This document shows, piece by piece, positions 33,801 through 43,100 of a stretch of DNA of 64,000 nt. The DNA lies in NCBI GenBank assembly GCA_016858145.1, contig JAEHOE010000162.1, forward strand, positions 186,001 through 250,000, written 5' to 3'. The notes under the pieces are model-generated. The model saw nothing but the letters and a program-made list of their open reading frames with translations. It made no database searches and had not been told where the DNA came from. A program made the position numbers and the translations under genes. This DNA comes from Edaphochlamys debaryana (taxonomy: Eukaryota > Chlorophyta > Chlorophyceae > Chlamydomonadales). Position 1 is the first letter of the stretch. The number at the start of each line of letters is the position of its first letter.

Positions 33801-33937
33801 TGGAAATGCAGGCCTCGGTGCAGCCGGCGCAGACGTACCGCGTCGTGGCAGACGTGACAAGCGAAAAGCGTTCTGCAGCAAGGCGCTCGGATTGCGCAGC
33901 CTCGCCGGTAGTGCGCGCAGCGCAGCTCAGTCGCCAT
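30899..33937 (-). CDS. CHY/CTCHY/RING zinc-finger E3 fused to OAS-like nucleotidyltransferase
   Basis: Exons (minus): 33937-33839, 33758-33489, 33298-32831, 32662-32525, 32346-32194, 31974-31810, 31605-31457, 31360-31162, 31063-30899; 601 aa, all phases consistent, one GC donor (31809). Residues ~7-31: CHY zinc finger (CAHYRRGC, PCC, CHVCHD). ~90-118: CTCHY (MWHCEACGICRRGGRENF). 138-191: RING with all eight ligands (CAVC, CGH, HSDC, CPHC), i.e. Pirh2/RCHY1 order. From ~240 an OAS-type fold: helix EYMRRINNLP, GGSSG at 286-290, catalytic RSDVDM (D300, D302), third acid in VKLDVLLA (D357), helix LFKAWVKCG, core LASKKLASVALELIALQAY and HPIDPTCNVAR, as in OAS1_C (DPADPTxNV). Expected: RNA- or ligand-activated nucleotidyltransferase producing a nucleotide signal, tied to ubiquitination. 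Start: only ATG before the CHY motif. Confidence 0.88.
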
Positions 33938-34865
33938 GGTGGCTCCAGATGTCGCTGCGGGCCACAACAGTGTGTATCTTGAGATGTCTGATGAAGCAGA
34001 GTGTCTTATCAAGTGCCTCGTCCACGATTACAGCGCGTTTTGGAGGAGATCGCGGCTTGCCGTGAGCAACCCGTGAGCGACGATTGCGGTCAACTTGCAA
34101 CCCAGATAGCAGCTTTGCGCTTGTGTGAATACGCTACATACTATAAGACATGCTCCGGGGCTCAGGGAGTAGTGGAGGTGATCGCCGGAAGTGCGACAGC
34201 CGGCGACAGACCAGTTTGCTCGCCGAGACTTTGCTAATAAACAAGATATCTGACAAGTCTCGGCGGTCAGCTGAGCTTCGGAGTTTGTGCTGGAGCCGCT
34301 CTGCCTCGGGCGTGTCGTCTGGCATGCGAGGCCAGCCGTTTCCAGCTCCGCATAGCCAGCTCCCGACGGTTATGTGGGTACACTATGTGCATCCCAGCGC
34401 TCAAGGTAGCCAGCCCTGACGCCGCTCCGCACAAAGCGCAACGCTCCGCACGGAGCTCCGCAGTGATGCTCGATCGCCTCGATGCCTGTATGCTACACGC
34501 GGGCTATGCCCTCCGCCCGCCGGACACAGCGCGAGCACATGCAGCTTCGAAGCCGAACAGGTTTGTCCTGTTACCGCCACTGACCCACTCCAGCCCTAGA
34601 GTCCGCTCCGCCCGCCCCAAGTGCCCGCACACGCTACGTGCGCCTTCCGTCTGCCCCCATACCATCGCACGCACACGCGCGCCAGGTCACAGCCCCGCCG
34701 GTCCTGGGTACCATTGTCCCCTTCGCCCCGAGCGCTCGAGCTAACGATACACTTCTCGACGCCCTCAGGCCTTGAGTCCAGCTGCCTCCGCCGAACCCCG
34801 GACCGCCAGACTGCGGACCGCCGGCAACCGAACAGCCGTTCGTTCCAGCACCCTACCCTCCGCGC
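33938..34865. other. Gene-free region between MYG1 and the E3-OAS fusion gene
   Basis: Both flanking genes are on the minus strand, so this is the MYG1 3' flank and the fusion gene's promoter. TTACA at 34028-34032 (TGTAA on minus) is a candidate MYG1 poly(A) signal and leaves only about 90 bp before the fusion gene's ATG. Locally AT-richer sequence near 34125-34260 has no gene-like content. No TATA box stands out. Confidence 0.5.
34028..34032 (-). terminator. Candidate poly(A) signal TGTAA for MYG1
   Basis: TGTAA on the minus strand, about 835 nt past the MYG1 stop and about 90 nt ahead of the next minus-strand ATG. Plausible by position, but a five-base match only. Confidence 0.3.
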
Positions 34866-37800
34866 TCAGTCCATCTCCAGCGCCTTGACCGCCATTTCCA
34901 GCGCGCCCTCGCGCGTCTTGTTGCCTCCGATGAAGCCCCCCGCGTGCACGAACACGCAGCCGGGGATGCCCGACAGCTCGCTCAGGGCGTCGTCCCGCAC
35001 TCCCCGCCAGGCAGCGGGCAGGGAGCGGCGATTCTCGAAGCTGCCCGGACCCACGCTCACGGCCTTAGGGGGGGGGAAGGCGAAAGTTGGGGGAGGGCAA
35101 GGGCAGGGATTGATGCACTAAGCATGAGCTGCCACACTGGCGAGGCGTGGGTGGCCCGTGCGTGCAGCAAAGGTGGCCCGCAAAGACTCCAGTGCAGCGC
35201 CGTACGCCGCGGTTGCCGTACGCGCCGTACCTGCACGCGGTACGACTTGTCCCGGTCGTCCTGGTAGACGCAGAAGAGCAGCTGCCCCTCGATGCCGTGC
35301 TCCTTCTCCAGGTCGTACAGGTGGTCCTTCCAGGGGCAGTACTGCGTACGGCATTCGGAAGCGGGTCCTCAGGGCGTTCAGAGATGGGCCGCCCCCAAAA
35401 AGCTCGGGTAGCCTTGCAAGCCGTGGCGCTTGCGGACCAGCTTGCCTGCACTGCTGCCCTACCCGGCCACCCCTCCTCCTCCCCCCCACCTCCCACTCCC
35501 ACCCCTCCCGACAAGCCCCACCTCCTCCAGCAGCATGATCTTGCCGCTGGGGTGCACCTCGGTGCGCTTGGCCAGCGCCGCAGCCACGGGCCGCCGCCCC
35601 GGCAGCCAGCCCATCGCCACCCAGTCCACGGCGGCCGCGAACTCGGTGCCCGTCAGCTCCACCGCCTTGAGGAACTGGGGTTGGGGGTTGGGGGGAAGGG
35701 GAATGGAGGGGTGGGAGGATTAGGGACGGGGGGCGACAAGGGGGGCGGAGAACATGCTGGTTGTGTGTGCGGCGGAGTTCGGAATGAGACGAGGGGCTCT
35801 CCGTAAAAGTCATGCAGCGACAACAAGTCTCGCTGGCTCTGCATGTACGGAGGGTGGCATCCACCCTCGCCTCCCCCCACCTCCCCACCTGGTTGTAGAG
35901 GGTGGCGTCGTCGCTGGGCTGGTTCCAGCGGGGGTTGAGAGAGCCCACGCGGGCACCCAGGGTGGTGTTGTTCACGTAGAGGGGGGCGGTGCCTGGGCGG
36001 GTGGGGATAGGGAGATGGATAGGGGAGCGTGAGGCTCGGCGTTGCAGAGCACGCGGGCCCATGTGGCCCCTCCGCACCAAAGCGGCAGCGGTGTGGGGGC
36101 GCTGGGCGCACTGCTGCTGCACGCGGGACGCTCTGCCGTGCGAGCACTGACTCAGGGCCCGCCCCCCCACCCATGCGTCCATGCGCCCACCCCGGCCCCG
36201 GCCCCGCCCCCGCCCCTGCCCCGGGCCCGCCCCCGTCCCCGCACCCACCCGCGTGACCCCACCCACCCGGCCCCACGGGGAACTGGTTGACGCCATTGTC
36301 CACCGCATCCACCGCCTCAATGAACGTGCGGTACACCTGGGGGGGAGCAGAGAAGGATCGATGAGACGAAGACAGATGAAGACCGTGTTACCGCACGCAT
36401 GCCCCTCCTCCTCATGCGGCCTCCCTCCCCCCGCCCTCGCCTGCGGGCACGTCTATGCCCTGCAACCGGCCACCGCAACCCGCCCCTGCCATGACCCCCC
36501 TTACCCCCCCCCACCTGCAGGTACACGGTGTCCAGGTCCGGGTGGTCCAGCGGCCACTTGAGCAGCGCCTGGGGGGGCAGGGGGGCAGGGGGGGCAGGGG
36601 CAGAGGGAGAAGAGGCGATCAGCTGGCGGGTGAGGGTCAAAAGCAGCATGAGATTGCAGGCGCGAACCAGCAAGGCACGCCGGCAACACAGCCACCCTCA
36701 GCACCTCAGCGCCCGCATCCCAGGCCCCGCAACCCCCACGATCCAACCACCCCACCCCCCCCAACCGCCCCCCCCCCCCCCCACCCTGTCGACCCACCGC
36801 CAGGATCTCCTTGCCGTAGTGCTTGTACACCAGCCCGGCGCTGCTCAGCCGCGTGCAGTCGAAGCCGTGGCCGAACTTGGTGTCGAAGGAGCGCTGGTGG
36901 TGGTCGAAGCGGAGCCGCTCGGGGTCATACTCGCCTGCCGTACGGCACGGGAGCGTGGGGAGTCGAAGGGCGGGTTCGGTGCAAGAGGTGAGGGTGTCTC
37001 TCTTGCACTGGCCCGCCCGCCCGAGCACGAGGCACAGGCTACCCGATTGGTCAGCCGGGCGAGGCCGTGCCGTTCGGGGGCAGTGCATCCGGCTGCCCGC
37101 GCGGCACTGGCTGTCCCCCACGCCGCCAGCAGTCCACCTTCCGCATCCAGACTGGAACGTCCAGGCCCGTCTCCACGCAAGAGACAGCGGCACACAAGCA
37201 TCACCTCACACTCAACCCCCTGCCCAGCCCTGCCCTGCCCCCTGCCCAGGCGGCGGCGGACCGTTGGAACAAGCCCTGCAGCCGCCGACACCTCGTCTGC
37301 AGGGGCCCCTATTCCTGGGCTTCTCCCCTTGTCAGTGTCAGGCTCCTTCCACACGGCAAAGTGCACATGGAAGGAGGCGGCCGTCCAAGAGCCGCTGCCG
37401 TCCAAGACGTCGACTGCCCAAAAAACACACGTCCCCGCCCCGTTTCCTCTGCGGCCAGGGACACCCCCGCCCGCCCCCTTTGCCCTGGGGCACCCGTGAG
37501 GGACAGGCCCACCCGTGACGTCTGTCGGCCTCCCCCAGCTCCCCGCCCCCGCTTCCCCCCATTGCACAGCCCTCCGCACAGCCAGCAAAGGCCTCCGGTC
37601 CGTGGCGTACGGTACTCACCGCCAACATCGATAACGATGTCCAGGTCCTTCAGCACCTCCGGGTCACGCGTCCGCACGATCTCCGCGTCCTTAAACTTAT
37701 CGGTCTGTCGCAGCATCCAGCAGCCCAGCGCCTCATCGCAGTGGAACGTCCCGCTGTGCGTGCCAATCTTCACCATTTTTCGCTTCAACCCCGCCTCAGC

Positions 37801-37968
37801 AGCGGCCATACAGCGAGTTAGATAGGTTCTATAGGCGCTAGGGGTGTCGGGCAGGCGTGGGGTGAAGGGCACTGGCGGCGGTCTCGAGCTGCGTAGCGGT
37901 GGGCGGGAAGCAAGCACGGCGACGGGAAGGAGGCGAGCCTGCTGGACTAAGCGCGTTGTTAGCGGCAT
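34866..37968 (-). CDS. MYG1: MYG1 family exonuclease (UPF0160, DHH-like)
   Basis: Exons (minus): 37968-37620, 36934-36798, 36568-36515, 36336-36267, 35992-35889, 35674-35522, 35341-35231, 35063-34866; 391 aa. Residues 1-~60 are Arg/Ala/Pro-rich with no acids (MPLTTRLVQQARLLPVAVLA), a mitochondrial or plastid targeting leader. The core starts KIGTHSGTFHCDEAL (H71, H76, D78), then DVGGEYDPERLRFDHHQRSF with the DHH triad at 127-129, then SSAGLVYKHYG, FIEAVDAVDNGVNQ, RVGSLNPRWNQPSD and the C-terminal GVRDDALSELSGIPGCVFVHAGGFIGGN. All are diagnostic of MYG1, a 3'-5' RNA exonuclease of mitochondria and nucleolus in studied eukaryotes. It is divergent from the ACBP gene over 184 bp. All introns are GT-AG. 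Confidence 0.95.
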
Positions 37969-38152
37969 ATGTCGCTGTGTCGAGTCGGGCGCGCGGGCGT
38001 CGCTGGCGAGCGAGGCGAGGGCCGAGGTATCGATCCGGGCACGGGCTCATGCAGTTCATACAAAGCCCCTCCGACTCTCGCCGCTTGCCAAACAACGTGC
38101 TGCACATCCTCCTCCGTCACTCTCTCTTTTCAAACTCAACCCGCTCGAAACC
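37969..38152. promoter_or_regulatory. Divergent MYG1/ACBP promoter region
   Basis: Only 184 bp separate the MYG1 ATG (minus strand) from the ACBP ATG (plus strand), so both 5' leaders and core promoters must lie here. No TATA box is visible. The ACBP side has a pyrimidine-rich stretch (TCACTCTCTCTTTTCAAACT) about 20 bp before its ATG, and CGAAACC directly precedes the start. Confidence 0.6.
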
Positions 38153-39234
38153 ATGGGCCTGCAGGCAAGTGCTTTCGGTACTCGGCATGCGTTATGGGCG
38201 CCTGGTCGCCTCCTCGGTCTCGCACGTCCCGACCAGGGCATCCGCTAGGTTCTCCTGGTGCTCAGCAGCTCGCGGGTGCTAGCCGCGTCCCCCGGAGCTT
38301 ACGCAAGATCGCCACATTCACCCATATTGGTCCGACGCCTCGGCTCGCAGGAGGAGTTCGATGCCGCGGCCAAGGAGGCCACCGACACCCTCCCCGACTC
38401 GGTCACCAACGACGAGCGCCTGGAGCTGTACGGCCTGTTCAAGCAGGCCAAGGAGGTGCGCGAGTTCGGGGATGGCCGCGGCAATGGCTCTCGGCTCTCG
38501 ACACGACACCTTGGGTGGGCGCCCCCCCACCTCGGGCGCCGTGTCCTAGCCTCCGTCCCTGCGGCATTGCCTTCAGCGCTGCCAGCTCAGTGCCGGTGCT
38601 CAGGGCTCTGCGGGCCCAGGCGCTGGGGCCCAACCCACCTTCCACCCCCTTCGCCACCCCTTCGGCTCTCCCCCCTTCGCCCCCCCCCCACCCCACCCTC
38701 CGCCTTCCCCCCCCCATCCCCAGGGCGACTGCAACACCTCGTGCCCCGGCATCCTGGACCCCAAGGGCCGCGCCAAGTGGAACGCCTGGAACGGGAAAAA
38801 GGGTGAGCGCTGCCGACCCGGGGGCCACCCCGCCATCCACACGCCCTCCTGGTCGGCTTCGACCTTGCTCATCCCCCGACACCCACCCGACGTCCTCCCA
38901 CCTTGATAACCTGCTGGCCCGTTTCCTCCACCCGCAAACCCTCCCGTTCCCCCCCTCCCCCAGGCATGGCCAAGGATGAGGCCATGAAGAAGTACATCGA
39001 GTGAGCCCTGGGGGGCGGGCAGGGGGGAGGGCCTGAGTGGGGAGGCGGTCCTTGTGGGCATCGGAAGCAACTGGTCAAGATGAGGGGGGGAGGGGAACGA
39101 CATGTGGGGAGGAGCATTAGACTGGCCCTAGGCTACCCGTGCTCTTTGATCTATGCCGAACGTCCTGTAACGCTCGCTCGCTGGGCCGTAGGTACGTGGC
39201 CGGTCTCAAGGCCAAGCATGGGTCCAAGAAGTAG
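38153..39234 (+). CDS. ACBP: Acyl-CoA-binding protein (small, cytosolic type)
   Basis: Exons: 38153-38164, 38351-38455, 38724-38802, 38964-39000, 39192-39234; 91 aa. The first exon codes only MGLQ and ends in a GC donor (GCAAGT). Joined to EEFDAAAKEA it gives the standard N terminus (MGL-EEF). Key family segments are LYGLFKQAKEGDCNTS, AKWNAWNGKKGMAKDEAM and KKYIEYVAGLKAKHG, a four-helix bundle that binds long-chain acyl-CoA esters through the Tyr/Lys residues in those motifs. One oddity: the usual NTSRPG is NTSCPG here. No signal or transit peptide, so cytosolic. A second complete terminal exon follows at 39471-39513 and gives an alternative C terminus. Confidence 0.95.
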
Positions 39235-39470
39235 AGCCCCTCCGCCTCCGCCCCCCCCCCCGTTCCGCCTCCGCCTCCCCCCCTCCGCCTCCGCCTCCCT
39301 CTTCCCCCTTCCGCCACCTTCCCCGTCGTGCCTCTGCCGCCCCCGCCTCCCTGTCCCCACACCTCCTCCGCCTTCCGGCCCCCATACCGCCGCCGTCTCC
39401 TCGCTCCCTCCGCCGCCTTCCTCCCCCTTGCCCCTGCCTGCCAACCCCCGGCCCTGCCCCTCCTCCCTAG

Positions 39471-39513
39471 GACGGTCGCGGCCCTAAAGGCCAAGCACGG
39501 TACCCGCAAGTGA
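39471..39513 (+). CDS. ACBP: Alternative (duplicated) terminal exon of the ACBP gene
   Basis: Exactly 43 bases, the same length and phase as the first terminal exon (39192-39234), preceded by an acceptor (CCTCCCTAG). It completes the split Glu codon, then reads TVAALKAKHGTRK and stop, against YVAGLKAKHGSKK and stop in the first copy. Ten of 13 residues after the Glu are identical or conservative. Splicing from the donor at 39001 to either acceptor gives an intact 91-residue protein, so the two are mutually exclusive by construction. Confidence 0.8.
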
Positions 39514-40179
39514 GGCGGGGCGGCGGCAGGCGGCGTTGCAGCGGCGGGGGTGGCACCCCAGGCGGGGTCATTGCGTGGAGTCGAGCGGAGGGGAGTGGAC
39601 AGCGCTTTGCCAAGGGGGAGCGGCTTTAGGGTCTCAGCAGTGGGGGCGAGGAAGAGGGAGGTCGCGTTGCAACAGGGCAGGCAGCGTTGCACAAGAGGGG
39701 TTGCAGATGCTGGGGTTGAGTGGGTGCAGGATGGGGGTTGAGGGGTCGGGAGTCGTGGCTAGCGGCTAGCGGTTGGGTTGCGGGTTGGGGTGATGGCTAG
39801 CGCAACGCAAGGGGGGCTGTGAGCGGGAGTTAGGCACAAGCATGGGGACGGCGGGTACAAAGGGCCTTGTAAGGGCCTACAACACGGTGCGTTGATCCGC
39901 CCCGCCCCAAGCATCCCGCTACCCGTGCTCTAGCTCTCCCATCACAGCTGCCGCCAGCCCCAGCCCAATGTAGCGGACAGGCTACCCCGCCGGACGGAAT
40001 ACCGCAGAAGCGAGGCTTCTGACAAGTCTAGACCTGCCTTTTAAGACGCATCCACTACACCCATCCTGACTTGCACAGGGTAGCCAGGCGGCGGCAGCCC
40101 CACCTTTCTCACCATCCTCACCTCAGCTGTCCTCACACCTACCTTGATAGCGACCTGCTACTGCTGCTGGAGAGCCAGG
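39514..40179. other. Intergenic region after ACBP
   Basis: G-rich sequence with GGTTG and GCTAGCGG repeats around 39730-39800. TGTAA at 39868-39872 is a candidate ACBP poly(A) signal. The last 110 bp, pyrimidine-rich, are probably the 5' leader of the glycosyltransferase gene. No further gene seen. Confidence 0.5.
39868..39872 (+). terminator. Candidate poly(A) signal TGTAA for ACBP
   Basis: TGTAA lies about 355 nt after the stop of the alternative terminal exon and 634 nt after the first. It could serve both transcript forms. Confidence 0.45.
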
Positions 40180-43100
40180 ATGTCGCCCTCACGAGGGCGC
40201 CGGAAAGCCCCCTGCGCGCGGCTCCTGCTGCCGCTGCTGCTCCCCCTCGCCCTCGCCCTCGCCCCGCCGCCCCACCTGCAGCAGGGGGCCCCGGCACCAG
40301 CAGCCGCAGAGCAGCCAGCGGGCCCACGACTCAACGAGCTAGCGGCTCAGGGCCGTAGCGGCGCCGAAGACGTCCTCGGCGGCCCTGCGCCGCTGACAGC
40401 CCCACCTCGGTCCGCCGGAGCCTTTGCCACCGGCCCCGTCCCCCGCGGGGGCCCCCTGCCGCCGCTGCCATTGCAACCCTTCCAGCGTCGGCCGCATGGC
40501 GCGTGGCGGGAGGGGGCTGCGGAGGGGGAGGCTGCGGCGGGAGCTGCGGCCGTGGGCGTTGGCGAGCGACCCACCGGCGACGCCAGCCCTGGCGGCGGCG
40601 GCGGCGGGAGCGACACGTCCTCGGCGGCGGCAGCAGCACCTGGCGGCGGCAGCAGCGGGGGCCGGCAGCTGCAGAGCGGAGGCCAGCCCGCACAGCCCCA
40701 GCCCACGCCGGCCGCAGCCGCCACGGGCCAACCCATACCCGCCATTGTCGAGCCGCTTCCGGCGGCATCGGAGGCGGCGGCGGAGGCAGCAGTTGCGCCG
40801 CCGGCGGCAGCAGCGGCGGCGCAAGCAGTGGAGAGCCAGGGGGCCGCCGACCCCACGGCCGTCAGTGCTCCTGCCGCCATGGCTGGGCCGGGGGCAGCGG
40901 GGACTGGGGGGGGTGGGGCCCGGGGAGGAGCCGGAGGGGCTGGAGAGCCGGGGGCGGCGGGGGTCGAGGGGGCGGCGGTGCAGGGCGGGGAGGAGGAGGA
41001 GGAAGACGAGGAGCCGGACGACGTTCGCTGGCTCGAGGTGCGTGGGAACGTGTACAGGTCATGGGGGTGGGGGGCTAGGGGGGGTGGGGGTGGAAGTGGA
41101 GCGAGGTTGGGCCTGGGGCTGGGCCCGGGGTAGGGATTCCGGCGATGTTTACTAATGGCCGTGCGGGAGAGGGGCCGATGTCAACCTCTTCGGCATCCAG
41201 CGCCGCCCCGATTGGCCTGGTCCTCTCCCCTGGTCCCCTTCCCCCCCCCCCTGACTGCAGTCCGTCATGGGGGGCGCCCAGGAGCCGGAGGAGGACGAAG
41301 GCACGCCAGGCCCCCTGGGAATGCAGATCCCTGTGGAATCAAGATCAGGATCTGGATCTGGATCTGGATCCGGGCCGGAACCGGTCTTGGCGTCGGATGC
41401 GTGGCGGGCGGCGGCACAGCGGCCCGTGCGGCTGCCGTGGGAGGGCCCTGCGGCGCCCGAGGCGGCGGCGGAGGCCGCGGGCGGATGGGGGGCGGGGGCG
41501 GGGGCAGCCGGCGGCGGCAGGGCTGGGGGCCCGGGCGAGGATAGCGCGGAGGCAGGGGGCCGCACCGCACCGCCCGAGCCCCGCAGGGCCGACAGCGCGG
41601 CGGAGGCGGAGGCCACCGAGGAGCCAGCGCCTCTCAAGTGCGTTTGCGGCAGGGTATGGGGTCCAGGTCCTGGGTCTGTGGGGCTCATCACCTCGCCCTC
41701 TGCCCTCCCGCTCCAGCCCCTTGACTCCCACACCCGCCCTGCTCCGCCCCCCCCCCCAGCTTCCCCGTGTGGTGGTTTGCGCCCTTCTGGTCCGGCAGCG
41801 GCTACTCCTCGGAGGCCATCAACTACGTACTGTCGCTCACTCGGGACCGCCAGGTGGGGGGGGGGGGGCAGGGGGAAAGGGTGTGTGTGGCACCACGGGC
41901 TCAGGGGCTGTCCCTCACCCGGGGCAGTCAGGTGGGGGGGGGCCACCCGGCCACCCGTACCGGGAGGCACCCACAAGCATGCGCCATACCCTAGGCGTGG
42001 CGCAAGCCGGCCGGCGGTGTGCACCGGTGGCCCTACTTGTGGAACCTGGGCGCGGAAGAAGGCGGCAAGAGGGAGTTAGGGGTGGAGGTATCCTCAAACT
42101 TCCTCCCTCCCTCCACCCCCCCGCCCCCGCCCCCGGCCCAGGTCCGGCGGCAGGATCTGTGGCTGGGGCACCACGGCGACTCGCACCGGGAGAGCGTGGT
42201 GGCGGCCATGGCACCGGACGACAGGGAGTGAGTCAGCAGCATTACTCAGTACATGAGTCAGCATCAGTCGGCTAGAGGGGATTGGCGGTCGAGTTTTTGT
42301 TGGCGCCCATCTAGTTGTCTCCAGCCGCTGCCTCGTGCCCCGTGCGCCCCCTCCTCACCCCCCGCTGACCGCGGCGGGAGCACAGCCGGGGTCGGGATCT
42401 GCGCGGGTTGTGCCCCCGGCCCTCTGCCGCCTCCTACCTGCCGCCTCACTCCCGCCCTCTACCGCCCCCCCCCCCAGGGAGCTCCGGGCCATGGAGGCCG
42501 CAGCGGGGAAGCCCGACCCCGCCCCGCCCGGGTCCCCCCCCGCCCCCCCCCGCCCCTCCGTGGTTGTATGCCACTCCCTCCCTACCAACTGGCAGGCGAG
42601 CACCCGGGGTTCACGTGCAGGTGCTCGCCTCCATGCCCTACTGGTTGTGGTTGGCGCAAAGGGGGGTAGCGGGTTATAGTCCTTGCCGGCGCAGGCTGGT
42701 GTTGGATGTCCCGGATCACGCCTCGCGGGGGGGGGGGAGTAGGGGGGGGGCCAGAGGTGGCCTCCAGATGGGGGCTGGGCGCTGGAGGAGGGGCCTCTGC
42801 TGCACACCAACCCCCCACTGGCTGCGGTTGGCGCCAACGAGTGTGTGTGAAGAGGAGGAGGGCCTGCCACTCGCCTTTGCGGACGCGGGCTGGTGCTGGA
42901 AGCACGGGAGGCCGGCTATCCTCTTCCGTCCCTCCCTTATGCCGGCGCTCTCACGCCCTGCCCCCCACCCCCCCAGCTGCCCGAGCCCACCTCCGGCCCC
43001 TCGGACCAGTGCCCCCCCGAGGCCACCAAGCACGGCTACGTGTACCTGGTGGGGAGGACCATGTTCGAGACGGACAGGTGTGTGTGGAGGGGGGGCCATA

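Noticed and set aside
30899..33937. Reading the zinc-finger and nucleotidyltransferase parts as two adjacent genes
   Set aside because: The RING ligands and the helix leading into the GGSSG loop are in one uninterrupted exon (32831-33298). No start, stop, poly(A) signal or promoter-like gap lies between them, and all phases agree.
33938..34012. N-terminal extension of the E3-OAS protein up to 34012
   Set aside because: The upstream in-frame codons begin with TTG rather than ATG, and the CHY motif fits directly after the ATG at 33937.
41867..42120. Possible extra exon coding AWRKPAGGVHRWPYLWNLG in the glycosyltransferase gene
   Set aside because: Joining 41853 directly to 42142 keeps phase and gives the conserved-looking RDRQ-VRRQDLWLGHHGDS; the extra piece has no good donor in phase.
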